Source: Legionellaceae bacterium
Lineage (GTDB): Bacteria; Pseudomonadota; Gammaproteobacteria; Legionellales; Legionellaceae
Assembly: GCA_018061965.1 (NCBI GenBank)
Contig: JAGOTG010000001.1
Location: 386,677-450,676, forward strand
DNA: 64,000 nt
Direction: 5' to 3'
A program made the translations under genes and the position numbers. Each line of letters starts with the position of its first letter. Positions within the stretch are counted from its first letter, which is position 1. Below, piece by piece: positions 1-8,022 of the stretch. Under the pieces are notes generated by a model, which saw only the letters and a program-made list of their open reading frames with translations, did not search any database and was not told the DNA's origin.

Positions 1-440
1 CCAACACTGTGGTTGATGCGACAGAAGAACAAATTAGTCTTGCTGCCCAATCGCTTAAACCCAATGTATCTTCCTTATTCTTTTCTTTTCGCATCATGGT
101 AGCATGTGGCTTATTCTTTATTTTTCTATTTGGTACAGGATTTTATTTGAATGTTCATCGCAAGGCTCATAATACGCGTTGGTATTTACGCATGTGTTTT
201 TGGGCATTGCCATTACCTTGGATTGCAGCGGAGCTCGGTTGGGTTGTTGCCGAATGCGGGCGTCAACCATGGGTGGTTCAAGGTATATTGCCAACCTTTA
301 TGGCCACCTCTTCACTGAACTTGTCACAGTTGATTACTTCTTTATCGGGCTTTTTTATTTTCTACACAGTTCTAGCGATCATTGAGGTGTTCTTACTAGT
401 TAAATACATAAAAATCGGTCCACAGGAGAGCTTGGCATGA
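1..440 (+). CDS. cydA: Cytochrome bd ubiquinol oxidase subunit I, C-terminal part
   Basis: The window opens inside this gene. The reading frame is open from base 3 and ends at the stop just after cydB begins. About 145 residues are visible, with membrane segments around a WIAAELGWVVAECGRQPW stretch, the characteristic late part of CydA. The subunit carries the quinol site and haems b558, b595 and d in the inner membrane, and reduces oxygen with high affinity. The stop overlaps the cydB start by four bases, so the two are translationally coupled. The GTG at 9 is internal, not the true start. Confidence 0.93.
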   Translation, partial: NTVVDATEEQISLAAQSLKPNVSSLFFSFRIMVACGLFFIFLFGTGFYLNVHRKAHNTRWYLRMCFWALPLPWIAAELGWVVAECGRQPWVVQGILPTFMATSSLNLSQLITSLSGFFIFYTVLAIIEVFLLVKYIKIGPQESLA

Positions 441-1570
441 TAGATTACGAAACATTGCGGATAGTGTGGTGGCTATTATTGGGGGTATTATTGATTGGTT
501 TTGCCGTCATGGATGGCTTCGATTTAGGTGCTGCAATATTGATGCCATGGCTTGGCAAAACTGATCTAGAACGCCGCGTTTGTATCAACTGTATTGGCCC
601 AACTTGGGAGGGTAATCAAGTTTGGTTTATATTGGGTGGGGGTGCTATTTTTGCAGCATGGCCAATGCTATATGCCGTTTCTTTTTCCGGATTTTATCTG
701 GCCATGCTATGGGTGTTGTTAGCGTTGATTTTACGTCCTGTAGGTTTTAAATATCGCTCAAAATTGAGTAATATTACTTGGCGTTTATATTGGGATCGCG
801 CATTATTTGTTGGCGGGTTCGTTCCATCCTTAATATTTGGAGTAGCTATAGGTAATGTTCTCCAAGGTGTTCCTTTTCATTTTGATGAAAGTTTGCGACC
901 CTTTTATACTGGAACATTTTTGGAGTTATTAAACCCATTTGCCTTGCTTTCGGGATTGTTATCCGTTGCTATGCTCAGCATGCATGGTGCCTTTTTTATT
1001 CATATAAAAACACAAGAACAGATACAAGCACGTGCTAAGACTGCGGGTAAGTTTTTTGCCTTATTAACTAGTCTTCTATTTATAAGCGGAGGACTTTGGC
1101 TTTATCTGAGTGGATATGGCTATAAACTTAACAGCATTGTCATGCATGCAGGCCCTTCTAATCCGTTGTATAAGTCTGTTGTTTATCAAACTGATGCTTG
1201 GTTTCATAATTATCAGAGCATGCATGTGGCACTATTGGCGCCAGCATTAGGTATTCTTTTACCTTTATTTGCTTGTGGATTGGCTCGTTTTCCGAAGATT
1301 GCATTTCTCTGTAGTGCGGGCTCAATTGCGAGTATTATTGCAACCGTTGGTATCAGTATGTTTCCATTTATGTTGCCTTCGTCAACTCATCCTAATCACA
1401 GCTTATTGGTTTGGGATAGCTCATCCAGCCAATTAACTTTATCCATTATGTTGATTGGAACAGCGATTTTTCTGCCTATTGTTTTGGCTTACACAACCTG
1501 GGTGTATCGAGTTTTACGCGGGAAAGTAAGTGAGCAAAATATTATAGACAACATCGATACTGCTTATTAG
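437..1570 (+). CDS. cydB: Cytochrome bd ubiquinol oxidase subunit II
   Basis: A 377-residue polytopic inner-membrane protein of normal CydB length. The family signature GFAVMDGFDLGAA lies near residues 21-33 and the GPTWEGNQVW motif near residues 53-62. CydB pairs with CydA to form the bd oxidase, a terminal oxidase useful under low oxygen or nitric oxide stress, which suits an intracellular life. It overlaps cydA by ATGA, and cydX follows after 10 bases, so the three form one operon. Nothing looks broken. Confidence 0.96.
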   Translation: MIDYETLRIVWWLLLGVLLIGFAVMDGFDLGAAILMPWLGKTDLERRVCINCIGPTWEGNQVWFILGGGAIFAAWPMLYAVSFSGFYLAMLWVLLALILRPVGFKYRSKLSNITWRLYWDRALFVGGFVPSLIFGVAIGNVLQGVPFHFDESLRPFYTGTFLELLNPFALLSGLLSVAMLSMHGAFFIHIKTQEQIQARAKTAGKFFALLTSLLFISGGLWLYLSGYGYKLNSIVMHAGPSNPLYKSVVYQTDAWFHNYQSMHVALLAPALGILLPLFACGLARFPKIAFLCSAGSIASIIATVGISMFPFMLPSSTHPNHSLLVWDSSSSQLTLSIMLIGTAIFLPIVLAYTTWVYRVLRGKVSEQNIIDNIDTAY

Positions 1571-1580
1571 GAGGATATTT

Positions 1581-1670
1581 ATGTGGTATTTCTCATGGAT
1601 TCTAGGCACAGGGTTGGCTTGTAGCTTCGCATTGCTTAATGCCCTTTGGTTCGAGTTAAGAGAGGATTGA
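1581..1670 (+). CDS. cydX: Cytochrome bd oxidase small subunit CydX
   Basis: A 29-codon gene placed 10 bases after cydB, with a perfect AGGAGG six bases before its ATG. The peptide starts MWYFSWILGTGLA and ends in acidic residues (ELRED). This is the CydX/YbgT pattern of one transmembrane helix beginning with an aromatic N-terminus. CydX stabilises the haems of the CydAB complex. Position, length and motif agree, so the call is firm despite the small size. Confidence 0.93.
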   Translation: MWYFSWILGTGLACSFALLNALWFELRED

Positions 1671-1729
1671 AAGGTATAAATAAAATCTAGCGAATTAGAA
1701 GTAGACTCTATATACTTATATTTCGGGCG

Positions 1730-1754
1730 GTATAAAACACGCCGTGTTTTATAC
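1730..1754. promoter_or_regulatory. Perfect inverted repeat between cydX and icmP
   Basis: Eleven-base perfect arms GTATAAAACAC and GTGTTTTATAC are separated by three bases. The site lies 60 bases after cydX and 86 bases before icmP. No T-run follows on either strand, so it could be an operator for the dot/icm operon or a weak cyd terminator. The sequence does not decide. Confidence 0.45.
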
Positions 1755-1839
1755 GATTCGAGGTTAAGCACAGTACTTACATAAAACTCCAAAGATAGGG
1801 TTTTGCGTAAGTCCTGAAGCGTTATCATGGAGGGAAGGC

Positions 1840-2973
1840 ATGGGGCAACAGGGTTCGCAGCAATCCGGTGATCATTCGCTGGCTCCCGCCTGGATAATGG
1901 GGCTGATTGTTTTTGTATGCTATTTTACCTGGCATAGTGCCCATCAGTATATTGTTTCTTTTGTATTTGCATTCAATATTGTTCAAGCAAAACTCATTAA
2001 TTATTTCGTCCATGACCCCTCATTAGGTAATGATATTCTACTAATGCAGACTTTAGATCCTGCTGGGATAGATTGGTCACAGTTGATGGTATTTACTCAG
2101 CATGTTGGCGATTACAGTCGTTATCCCATTATGGTCTTGATGTTGGTGTTTGCCATGATTCTATATCGTTCAGATGTCACATTAAAATATCGTAGACGCC
2201 ACACGATGACCACGCTGCGCGAACAAGAGCAAGAAAATTGGCCGTCTATTATGCCTATTGTCAAAGAGGATTTGACGGCAACGGATGTGAATAGCGGACC
2301 ATGGGCAATGGCTTTGACGCCTATGGAGTTTGCGCGTAAATATCAGTTGCTTAAAAAATCTGACGTACTATTAGATAATAATGCTACGCCTGGCCAAGAA
2401 ATGACTGCTGGATTGAGGCGCGGTGATGCCAAGCGTATCTTCACTTTGCAATTAGGCCCCTCTTGGGATGGCTTTGATCGCTGTCCAATACATGTGAAAG
2501 CATTGGCTGCAGTATTTATGGCGCGCATTAACCGTGATAAAGGATCTGCTACGACTATTTTAAAAAATATGGATAAATCTTTTGTGATGGGTAAGCTCAA
2601 TCCAGGAGATGTGGATGCGGTGATCAACAAACATATCAATACAGAACTAGTCAAAGAAATTTTATCAAAGCATGCCTATCTTCTGACTGTGCTGGCTTCT
2701 TTGTTAGAGGCTGCACGCATGGATGGGGTTGTGCCTACCGCAGAGTTTTTATGGCTCAAACCCACGGACAGAAGACTTTGGTATATGTGTAATTGTGTGG
2801 GTAGACAAACGCCTTTCGCTGAAGTGGGTGGGCCGTTTGCGCATTGGAAAGCTGAAAAGTCGATGGGACGTGGCTCACGTGCCCCCATGGTTGATGAAGC
2901 AATCAAAGCACTGGAAATTGCGATCAAAGAAGTCAAAATATCTCCCAAAGAATTGCAGGAGCTACAACCATGA
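1840..2973 (+). CDS. icmP: Dot/Icm coupling complex protein DotM (IcmP)
   Basis: 377 residues, the usual length of DotM. Two N-terminal membrane helices (about residues 16-36 and 95-112) precede a long cytoplasmic domain. In Legionella this domain binds acidic Glu-rich effector signals and joins DotL and DotN in the type IV coupling complex. A strong GGAGGGAAGG precedes the ATG. It is the first gene of the dot/icm block here. In Legionella icmT-S-R-Q lie upstream, whereas here the cyd operon does. The stop overlaps the start of icmO, indicating coupling. Confidence 0.95.
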   Translation: MGQQGSQQSGDHSLAPAWIMGLIVFVCYFTWHSAHQYIVSFVFAFNIVQAKLINYFVHDPSLGNDILLMQTLDPAGIDWSQLMVFTQHVGDYSRYPIMVLMLVFAMILYRSDVTLKYRRRHTMTTLREQEQENWPSIMPIVKEDLTATDVNSGPWAMALTPMEFARKYQLLKKSDVLLDNNATPGQEMTAGLRRGDAKRIFTLQLGPSWDGFDRCPIHVKALAAVFMARINRDKGSATTILKNMDKSFVMGKLNPGDVDAVINKHINTELVKEILSKHAYLLTVLASLLEAARMDGVVPTAEFLWLKPTDRRLWYMCNCVGRQTPFAEVGGPFAHWKAEKSMGRGSRAPMVDEAIKALEIAIKEVKISPKELQELQP

Positions 2974-5312
2974 TAAGAGGGATTGACGCAAGAAGTGAAC
3001 TCGACCCAAACAAACTATTGCGTGATACGCGTCCGATGGGCCAGCGCTTTATGGCCTTCTTTGAAGACGCCACGAATGTTTCTGTGGTACTCATTGCATG
3101 TGCGGCTGGTATCTTTTATGTATCTGAAGCATCGGTGATTTTTTTTATCATAACGGTGATGATGTTTGTATATGCTATAACGCGGCAACATAAATTACCG
3201 TTCCGTTTACCGCAAGTTTCCAAGGCAAAAGATTATAACGATTTAAAACCTGGTATCAAATTACCTTATACGGCACGCGGGATTGCTTATTTTGGGAATG
3301 AAAAACAAAGCAATAAAGAAGTATGGTTTGCCAATGAAGATATGCGTACGCATGTGTTGATTTTTGGATCAACCGGTAGTGGTAAAACGGAAGCGTTGGT
3401 GTCGATTGCTTATAATGCTTTGGTACAAGGAAGTGGCTTTATCTATGTTGACGGTAAAGGGGATAACTCGCTGTATGCAAAAGTGTTCTCTATGGTGCGC
3501 AGTATGGGGCGCGAAGATGATTTGCTGATTATTAATTTCATGACGGGTGCGCGTGATATCGTAGGGCCACAAGAAAGACGTTTGTCGAATACTTTGAACC
3601 CTTTTTGCCAAGGTTCTTCCAGTATGTTAACCCAATTAGTGGTGAGCTTAATGGGAGAGAGTGCGGGTGGGGGCGATGGCGATATGTGGAAAGGCCGCGC
3701 AATTGCGTTCGTGGAAGCATTGATGCGTTTGTTGGTGTTTATGCGCGATGATGGTGCTCTGTTGCTGGATGCCAATACCATTCGAAATTATTTTGATCTG
3801 ACCCGTTTAGAATCTATTGTAATTGATAAGGTATTTCCACGAGATGATCAAGAGTCGGTTAATATTGATCATGTGCCTAAGCTAGTAACCGATCCGCTGC
3901 GTAACTATTTGAATACGCTGCCGGGTTATAATAAAGAGAAAAAAGGTAAGCAAGTGTCGCAGGTTCTGGAGCAACATGGTTTTATCACTATGCAGTTGGT
4001 GCGCAGCTTTTCATCTTTAGCGGATACTTATGGGCACATTATTCGGACTAATTTGGCCGAAGTGGATTTCAAAGATGTGGTATTGAATCGACGTATTTTA
4101 GTGGTGTTATTACCTGCTTTAGAAAAATCTCCCGATGAGTTGTCGAATTTAGGCAAGATCATTGTGTCCTCATTAAAAGCAATGATGGCATCTGGTTTAG
4201 GGGAAGATGTTGAAGGGGATTACCGAGACGTGATTGAGCGCAAACCCACGAATGCGCCTACACCTTATATTTGTATCTTGGATGAGTATGGTTATTATGC
4301 GGTAAAAGGATTTGCGGTCGTGCCTGCACAGGCTCGTTCTTTAGGGTTTTCTGCTATCTTTGCAGGGCAGGATTTACCAGCATTTCAAAAAGCTTCCAAA
4401 GAAGAAGCGGCTTCTATCGGTGCGAATACCAATATCAAGATTTGTATGAAGCTAGAGGATCCGGAAGCTACCTGGGATTTTTTCACCAAAACCGCGGGTG
4501 AAGCTTATGTGACAAAGGTTGATTCTTTCCAAACCAGAGAAAACTCTATGACCAATAGTTATGCGGATGCACGCAGCTCTTCATTTGAAAAACGTGCGCG
4601 TATCGATTTATTGGATTTGAAAGACCAAACGGAAGGGGAAGCGCATATATTTTTCAAATCGCAAATCGTGCGAGTGAATATGTTTTATGCGGCACCCAAA
4701 CCTGTGAAAAAATTGAAAATTAATCAGTTTTTAAAAGTCGAGCCCCCACCTAGTGAGTATCTGGATAAATTAAAAAAGCAATTGCTAGGATTCCAAACTA
4801 TTATAGCCAGTGATAAACCCAGCATTGATATGGTAGTCGAGAGTGAAACCATTGGTTTGGTGGCCCAAGCTTTACAGGACTCAGCCATTGCGGAGCCTGT
4901 GGAGCGTAGTGTGGCTGTATTACTCTCTTTTCATCGCCATAATGAACCAGAACAAGTAGAAGATGTGATTGAGGACGAAGTGACGGGTGTGTTGACCATT
5001 TTTGCGCCGCTGCGTCAACCTTCTAATGCGCCACCGATTTTAGTTAAAGACAAAATTGCTTTTGCAAAAGCCTTGTTACCGATTCAAGAGACACGTGACA
5101 ATTTGATTTCTATTGAACGTCTGACAGGACAAAAAGCCAATATGGCTGGTAAAGTTGCAAATGAAATTATTAAAGACTTTCAATCTGTTACCAACTACCC
5201 ACCTGATGAACGTCACATGGGGGATGGAGAAGCTCTTGCCGAGCAGGTGAATTTGGTAGCGTTGAAAATTGCTCGCGCTCGAAAAGCTGCTGCTGAGGCG
5301 AAAAAAGACTAG
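2970..5312 (+). CDS. icmO: Dot/Icm type IV coupling ATPase DotL (IcmO)
   Basis: 780 residues, matching the DotL family. Two N-terminal membrane helices (about 36-52 and 54-71) are followed by a VirD4/TraG-type ATPase domain. Walker A GSTGSGKT is near residues 133-140 and the Walker B-like ICILDEYGYY near residues 432-441. The variable C-terminal 200 residues correspond to the region that docks DotN and the IcmS-IcmW chaperones. DotL recruits effectors at the inner membrane and energises their entry into the channel. It overlaps icmP by four bases. A 136-base gap follows before icmN, so a separate promoter there is possible. Confidence 0.97.
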   Translation: MIRGIDARSELDPNKLLRDTRPMGQRFMAFFEDATNVSVVLIACAAGIFYVSEASVIFFIITVMMFVYAITRQHKLPFRLPQVSKAKDYNDLKPGIKLPYTARGIAYFGNEKQSNKEVWFANEDMRTHVLIFGSTGSGKTEALVSIAYNALVQGSGFIYVDGKGDNSLYAKVFSMVRSMGREDDLLIINFMTGARDIVGPQERRLSNTLNPFCQGSSSMLTQLVVSLMGESAGGGDGDMWKGRAIAFVEALMRLLVFMRDDGALLLDANTIRNYFDLTRLESIVIDKVFPRDDQESVNIDHVPKLVTDPLRNYLNTLPGYNKEKKGKQVSQVLEQHGFITMQLVRSFSSLADTYGHIIRTNLAEVDFKDVVLNRRILVVLLPALEKSPDELSNLGKIIVSSLKAMMASGLGEDVEGDYRDVIERKPTNAPTPYICILDEYGYYAVKGFAVVPAQARSLGFSAIFAGQDLPAFQKASKEEAASIGANTNIKICMKLEDPEATWDFFTKTAGEAYVTKVDSFQTRENSMTNSYADARSSSFEKRARIDLLDLKDQTEGEAHIFFKSQIVRVNMFYAAPKPVKKLKINQFLKVEPPPSEYLDKLKKQLLGFQTIIASDKPSIDMVVESETIGLVAQALQDSAIAEPVERSVAVLLSFHRHNEPEQVEDVIEDEVTGVLTIFAPLRQPSNAPPILVKDKIAFAKALLPIQETRDNLISIERLTGQKANMAGKVANEIIKDFQSVTNYPPDERHMGDGEALAEQVNLVALKIARARKAAAEAKKD

Positions 5313-5448
5313 TACTATCGCTACCGTAATAAATCTGGTCGGTTTTTTTAATCACGAGTGCACTTGCTCTGAGGAAATTGCTTGTATCCGAGGGCGTTCT
5401 ATGTTTTGATTTCTATATATAAAAGATAAACCATTCTGGAGTTGTATA

Positions 5449-5985
5449 TTGAGAACAGTGTGCAGCCTATTGCTCTTATGTTGGGGGTTGTGGGGGTGTA
5501 GCTCTTCAAAGAGCTTCAACGCCGATCCTCCGACATTGCCCACGGGGGTTGAGAATACTTCAGACACTGCTATCGCAGATATGTATGATAAATTAACCTC
5601 TGAACATGTTCAGGTTATTGCAATGGGAGATGATTATTTGATTAGTATCCCTTCGTCAGAAATTTTTCATAATCAATCACCCAAGCTTAAATCCGATGGC
5701 TATGGGATTTTAGATGATGTGGTGACTTATTTGCAGTCTATGCGGAAAATTATGGTTAAAGTGACTGCGTATAGTGATTGCTACCAATCTCAAGACAGAA
5801 CCACAGCATTGACGAAAGCGCGTGCCAAGGCGGTTGGGCGGTATTTATGGTCTCGAGATATTGAAACAGCGATAGTATTTACAGAAGGCGCGGGGAGTGA
5901 TAAACCTATAGTTGCGAAGAAGACAGGGTTGGATTCGTCCCCAAACTCTAGAGTCGAGATTACTTTTAGACAAGTTGTGTCCTAA
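5449..5985 (+). CDS. icmN: Dot/Icm lipoprotein DotK (IcmN)
   Basis: 178 residues starting with TTG, with TCTGGAG eight bases upstream. A short hydrophobic signal ends in the lipobox LWGC (Cys17 lipidated). An OmpA/MotB-type peptidoglycan-binding domain follows (about residues 80-175), with the terminal NSRVEITF motif of that family. DotK belongs to the outer-membrane periphery of the Dot/Icm core complex. Its position between icmO and icmM is canonical. Confidence 0.92.
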   Translation: MRTVCSLLLLCWGLWGCSSSKSFNADPPTLPTGVENTSDTAIADMYDKLTSEHVQVIAMGDDYLISIPSSEIFHNQSPKLKSDGYGILDDVVTYLQSMRKIMVKVTAYSDCYQSQDRTTALTKARAKAVGRYLWSRDIETAIVFTEGAGSDKPIVAKKTGLDSSPNSRVEITFRQVVS

Positions 5986-6007
5986 TGTTTGATGCTGAGG
6001 AAATAGG

Positions 6008-6292
6008 ATGAGTATAAAAACTTGGAATTTGATCAAACGATCTAAAGAATTTTACGTCAGAACGTATCGAAGCGTAGAAACAGCAATCGTAATTTCTGTT
6101 ATCATCAGTGTAGGATTAATGGTCGGAATAATTTATACTTACTCTATTCTTCCGGAGCCTGATTATTATGCGACATTTGGTGAAACATCGCCTGTCCCTT
6201 TGATAGCTATGGATACTCCTAATTATAGCTCGCAGCCGTTGTTAGCGGATGATAGTAACCAAGATAGTGATGTCAGGGCAATGCCACAGTGA
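6008..6292 (+). CDS. icmM: Dot/Icm inner-membrane protein DotJ (IcmM)
   Basis: 94 residues with one transmembrane helix at about 26-48, then a short periplasmic tail containing LPEPDYYAT. The same PEP-x-YFAT-like motif follows the helix of the next gene, icmL/DotI. DotJ is known as a short relative of DotI, and the two form an inner-membrane complex resembling VirB8. Size, order and motif agree. Confidence 0.9.
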   Translation: MSIKTWNLIKRSKEFYVRTYRSVETAIVISVIISVGLMVGIIYTYSILPEPDYYATFGETSPVPLIAMDTPNYSSQPLLADDSNQDSDVRAMPQ

Positions 6293-6301
6293 GAGGGTCG
6301 T

Positions 6302-6943
6302 ATGGCGGATGATGCAATTGCCGCAGTGATGCTGCGAAATAGTTTTTACCGGGATGGGCAACGGAAAATGATAACGATATTAATATTTTCTGTTATCGTT
6401 AACTTTATATTGGCTGGCCTCTTGGGTTATATTCTTACTCATCCCCCAGAGCCACGTTATTTTGCGACGAGTATTAGTGGCAAAATAACACCTATTGTGG
6501 CATTGAATGCGCCCAATCAATCTGATTCAGCTGTTTTGCAATGGGCAAACCAAGCCGCTATTGCTGCATTTTCATATAATTTTGTGAACTATCGCTCCGA
6601 GTTAGTCGCTTCTTCAGGATTTTTTACTGCGGAAGGCTGGGATCAATTTATTAATGCTTTGGCATCTTCTAATAATCTGGAAGCAGTGAAAGCTAAAAAA
6701 TTAGTGGTCTCAGCGGTTGCGACTAGTGCGCCAGTAATTTTACAAAAAGGGATTTTGAATGGACGGTACGCGTGGCGAATTCAAATGCCTATGTTGGTCA
6801 CTTATCAAAGTGCGAGTGAATTTTCGCAACAACACATGACGGTGACTATGTTAGTAAGTCGAGTAGACACATTAAATTCACCGCGTGGCATTGGGATTGC
6901 GCAGTTTGTCTCTGCTCCTGCTTCCGGGTCTACAACATCATGA
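6302..6943 (+). CDS. icmL: Dot/Icm inner-membrane protein DotI (IcmL)
   Basis: 213 residues: a cytoplasmic N-terminus, one helix at about 24-46, and a VirB8-like periplasmic domain. The segment after the helix (HPPEPRYFAT) is typical of IcmL proteins. DotI forms a ring-like inner-membrane subcomplex with DotJ. The gene begins nine bases after icmM, and its stop overlaps the start of icmK by four bases. Confidence 0.96.
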   Translation: MADDAIAAVMLRNSFYRDGQRKMITILIFSVIVNFILAGLLGYILTHPPEPRYFATSISGKITPIVALNAPNQSDSAVLQWANQAAIAAFSYNFVNYRSELVASSGFFTAEGWDQFINALASSNNLEAVKAKKLVVSAVATSAPVILQKGILNGRYAWRIQMPMLVTYQSASEFSQQHMTVTMLVSRVDTLNSPRGIGIAQFVSAPASGSTTS

Positions 6944-8019
6944 AGATAGCCGCGTTATGGTTCGCCATTGTTGGTTTGAATGTCGTCATAACGCCGGCTT
7001 GGGCGCAAGATAATGGTTCTACGAACCAAGCGTTGGACCAATTACGGATGTTACAGAAAAAATTAGCGAAAGACTCGCCCAATATGGTGCAATCGTCGGG
7101 TCCAGGTCCTGCCGTAGATATGAAGAGTAAGCCTGCAGGACAACTGCCTAACCAGCAGGCATCTCAAGCACAACCATCTGCGCCGACGCCTATTCCGACT
7201 GTATCCCCTCCACCCACTAGTGTGATAACCGCTGAAGATGAGGCTGAGTCTGTGGATGAGTTGGCATTCAGGGGGGTGGAAGCACAATTATTTCCATTGA
7301 ATACCGATAAAATCCAGTCATTGAAGAAAAAATATGAAGAAACGGAATTTGCCAAAGCAGCGAATCCTATTACTCCGCCAAAGCCTACTGCGACTTCAAA
7401 GTTTGTAAATTTATCGCCTGGCTCAACCCCTCCTGTTATTCGTTTATCGCAGGGCTTTGTCAGCGCTATTGTATTTTTAGATGCGACGGGTGCGCCTTGG
7501 CCAATTGCTGCATTTGATTTGGGTGATCCGTCCTCTTTTAATATTCAGTGGGACAAAACTGGCAATAATTTAATGATTCAAGCGACAAAGCTGTATACTT
7601 ACGGAAATTTGGCGGTGCGCTTAACTGGCCTCAATACGCCAGTGATGATCACCCTGATTCCTGGGCAAAAGGCAGTTGATTATCGGGTAGATTTGCGTGT
7701 ACAAGGGTATGGACCTAATGCCAAAAACATGCCAACCGAAGAGGGCTTGCCACCTTCAGCAAGTGATGTGTTGCTACATGTTTTAGACGGTGTCCCTCCT
7801 GCTGGAAGTACGCGCTTGGTGGTTAGCGGGGGTGATGCGCTTGCTTGGTTGCTAGATAATAAAATGTATGTGCGAACCAGTTTGACTATTTTGTCCCCTG
7901 GATGGCTCGGTAGTATGACCAGTGCAGATGGTACGCATGCCTACGAAATGCCGAAGTCTCCGGTGTTATTAGTTTCTTGGCATGGCAGAGTCATGCAGCT
8001 CAAGATAGAAGGGTTATAA
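6940..8019 (+). CDS. icmK: Dot/Icm outer-membrane core protein DotH (IcmK)
   Basis: 359 residues with a signal peptide ending near AWAQ (residue 23). A Pro/Gln-rich linker (about 50-100) precedes the conserved C-terminal domain (about 150-359). DotH is placed in the outer-membrane core complex with DotC, DotD and DotG, and is the VirB9-like counterpart. It overlaps icmL and is followed three bases later by icmE, the canonical order. Confidence 0.95.
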   Translation: MKIAALWFAIVGLNVVITPAWAQDNGSTNQALDQLRMLQKKLAKDSPNMVQSSGPGPAVDMKSKPAGQLPNQQASQAQPSAPTPIPTVSPPPTSVITAEDEAESVDELAFRGVEAQLFPLNTDKIQSLKKKYEETEFAKAANPITPPKPTATSKFVNLSPGSTPPVIRLSQGFVSAIVFLDATGAPWPIAAFDLGDPSSFNIQWDKTGNNLMIQATKLYTYGNLAVRLTGLNTPVMITLIPGQKAVDYRVDLRVQGYGPNAKNMPTEEGLPPSASDVLLHVLDGVPPAGSTRLVVSGGDALAWLLDNKMYVRTSLTILSPGWLGSMTSADGTHAYEMPKSPVLLVSWHGRVMQLKIEGL

Positions 8020-8022
8020 ACG

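Noticed and set aside
1825..2013. Antisense frame covering the icmP start
   Set aside because: Lies across the well-supported icmP coding region and has no features of its own.
5323..5349. ACCG...CGGT followed by seven T after icmO
   Set aside because: A four-base-pair stem with a 13-base loop is too weak to call an intrinsic terminator.
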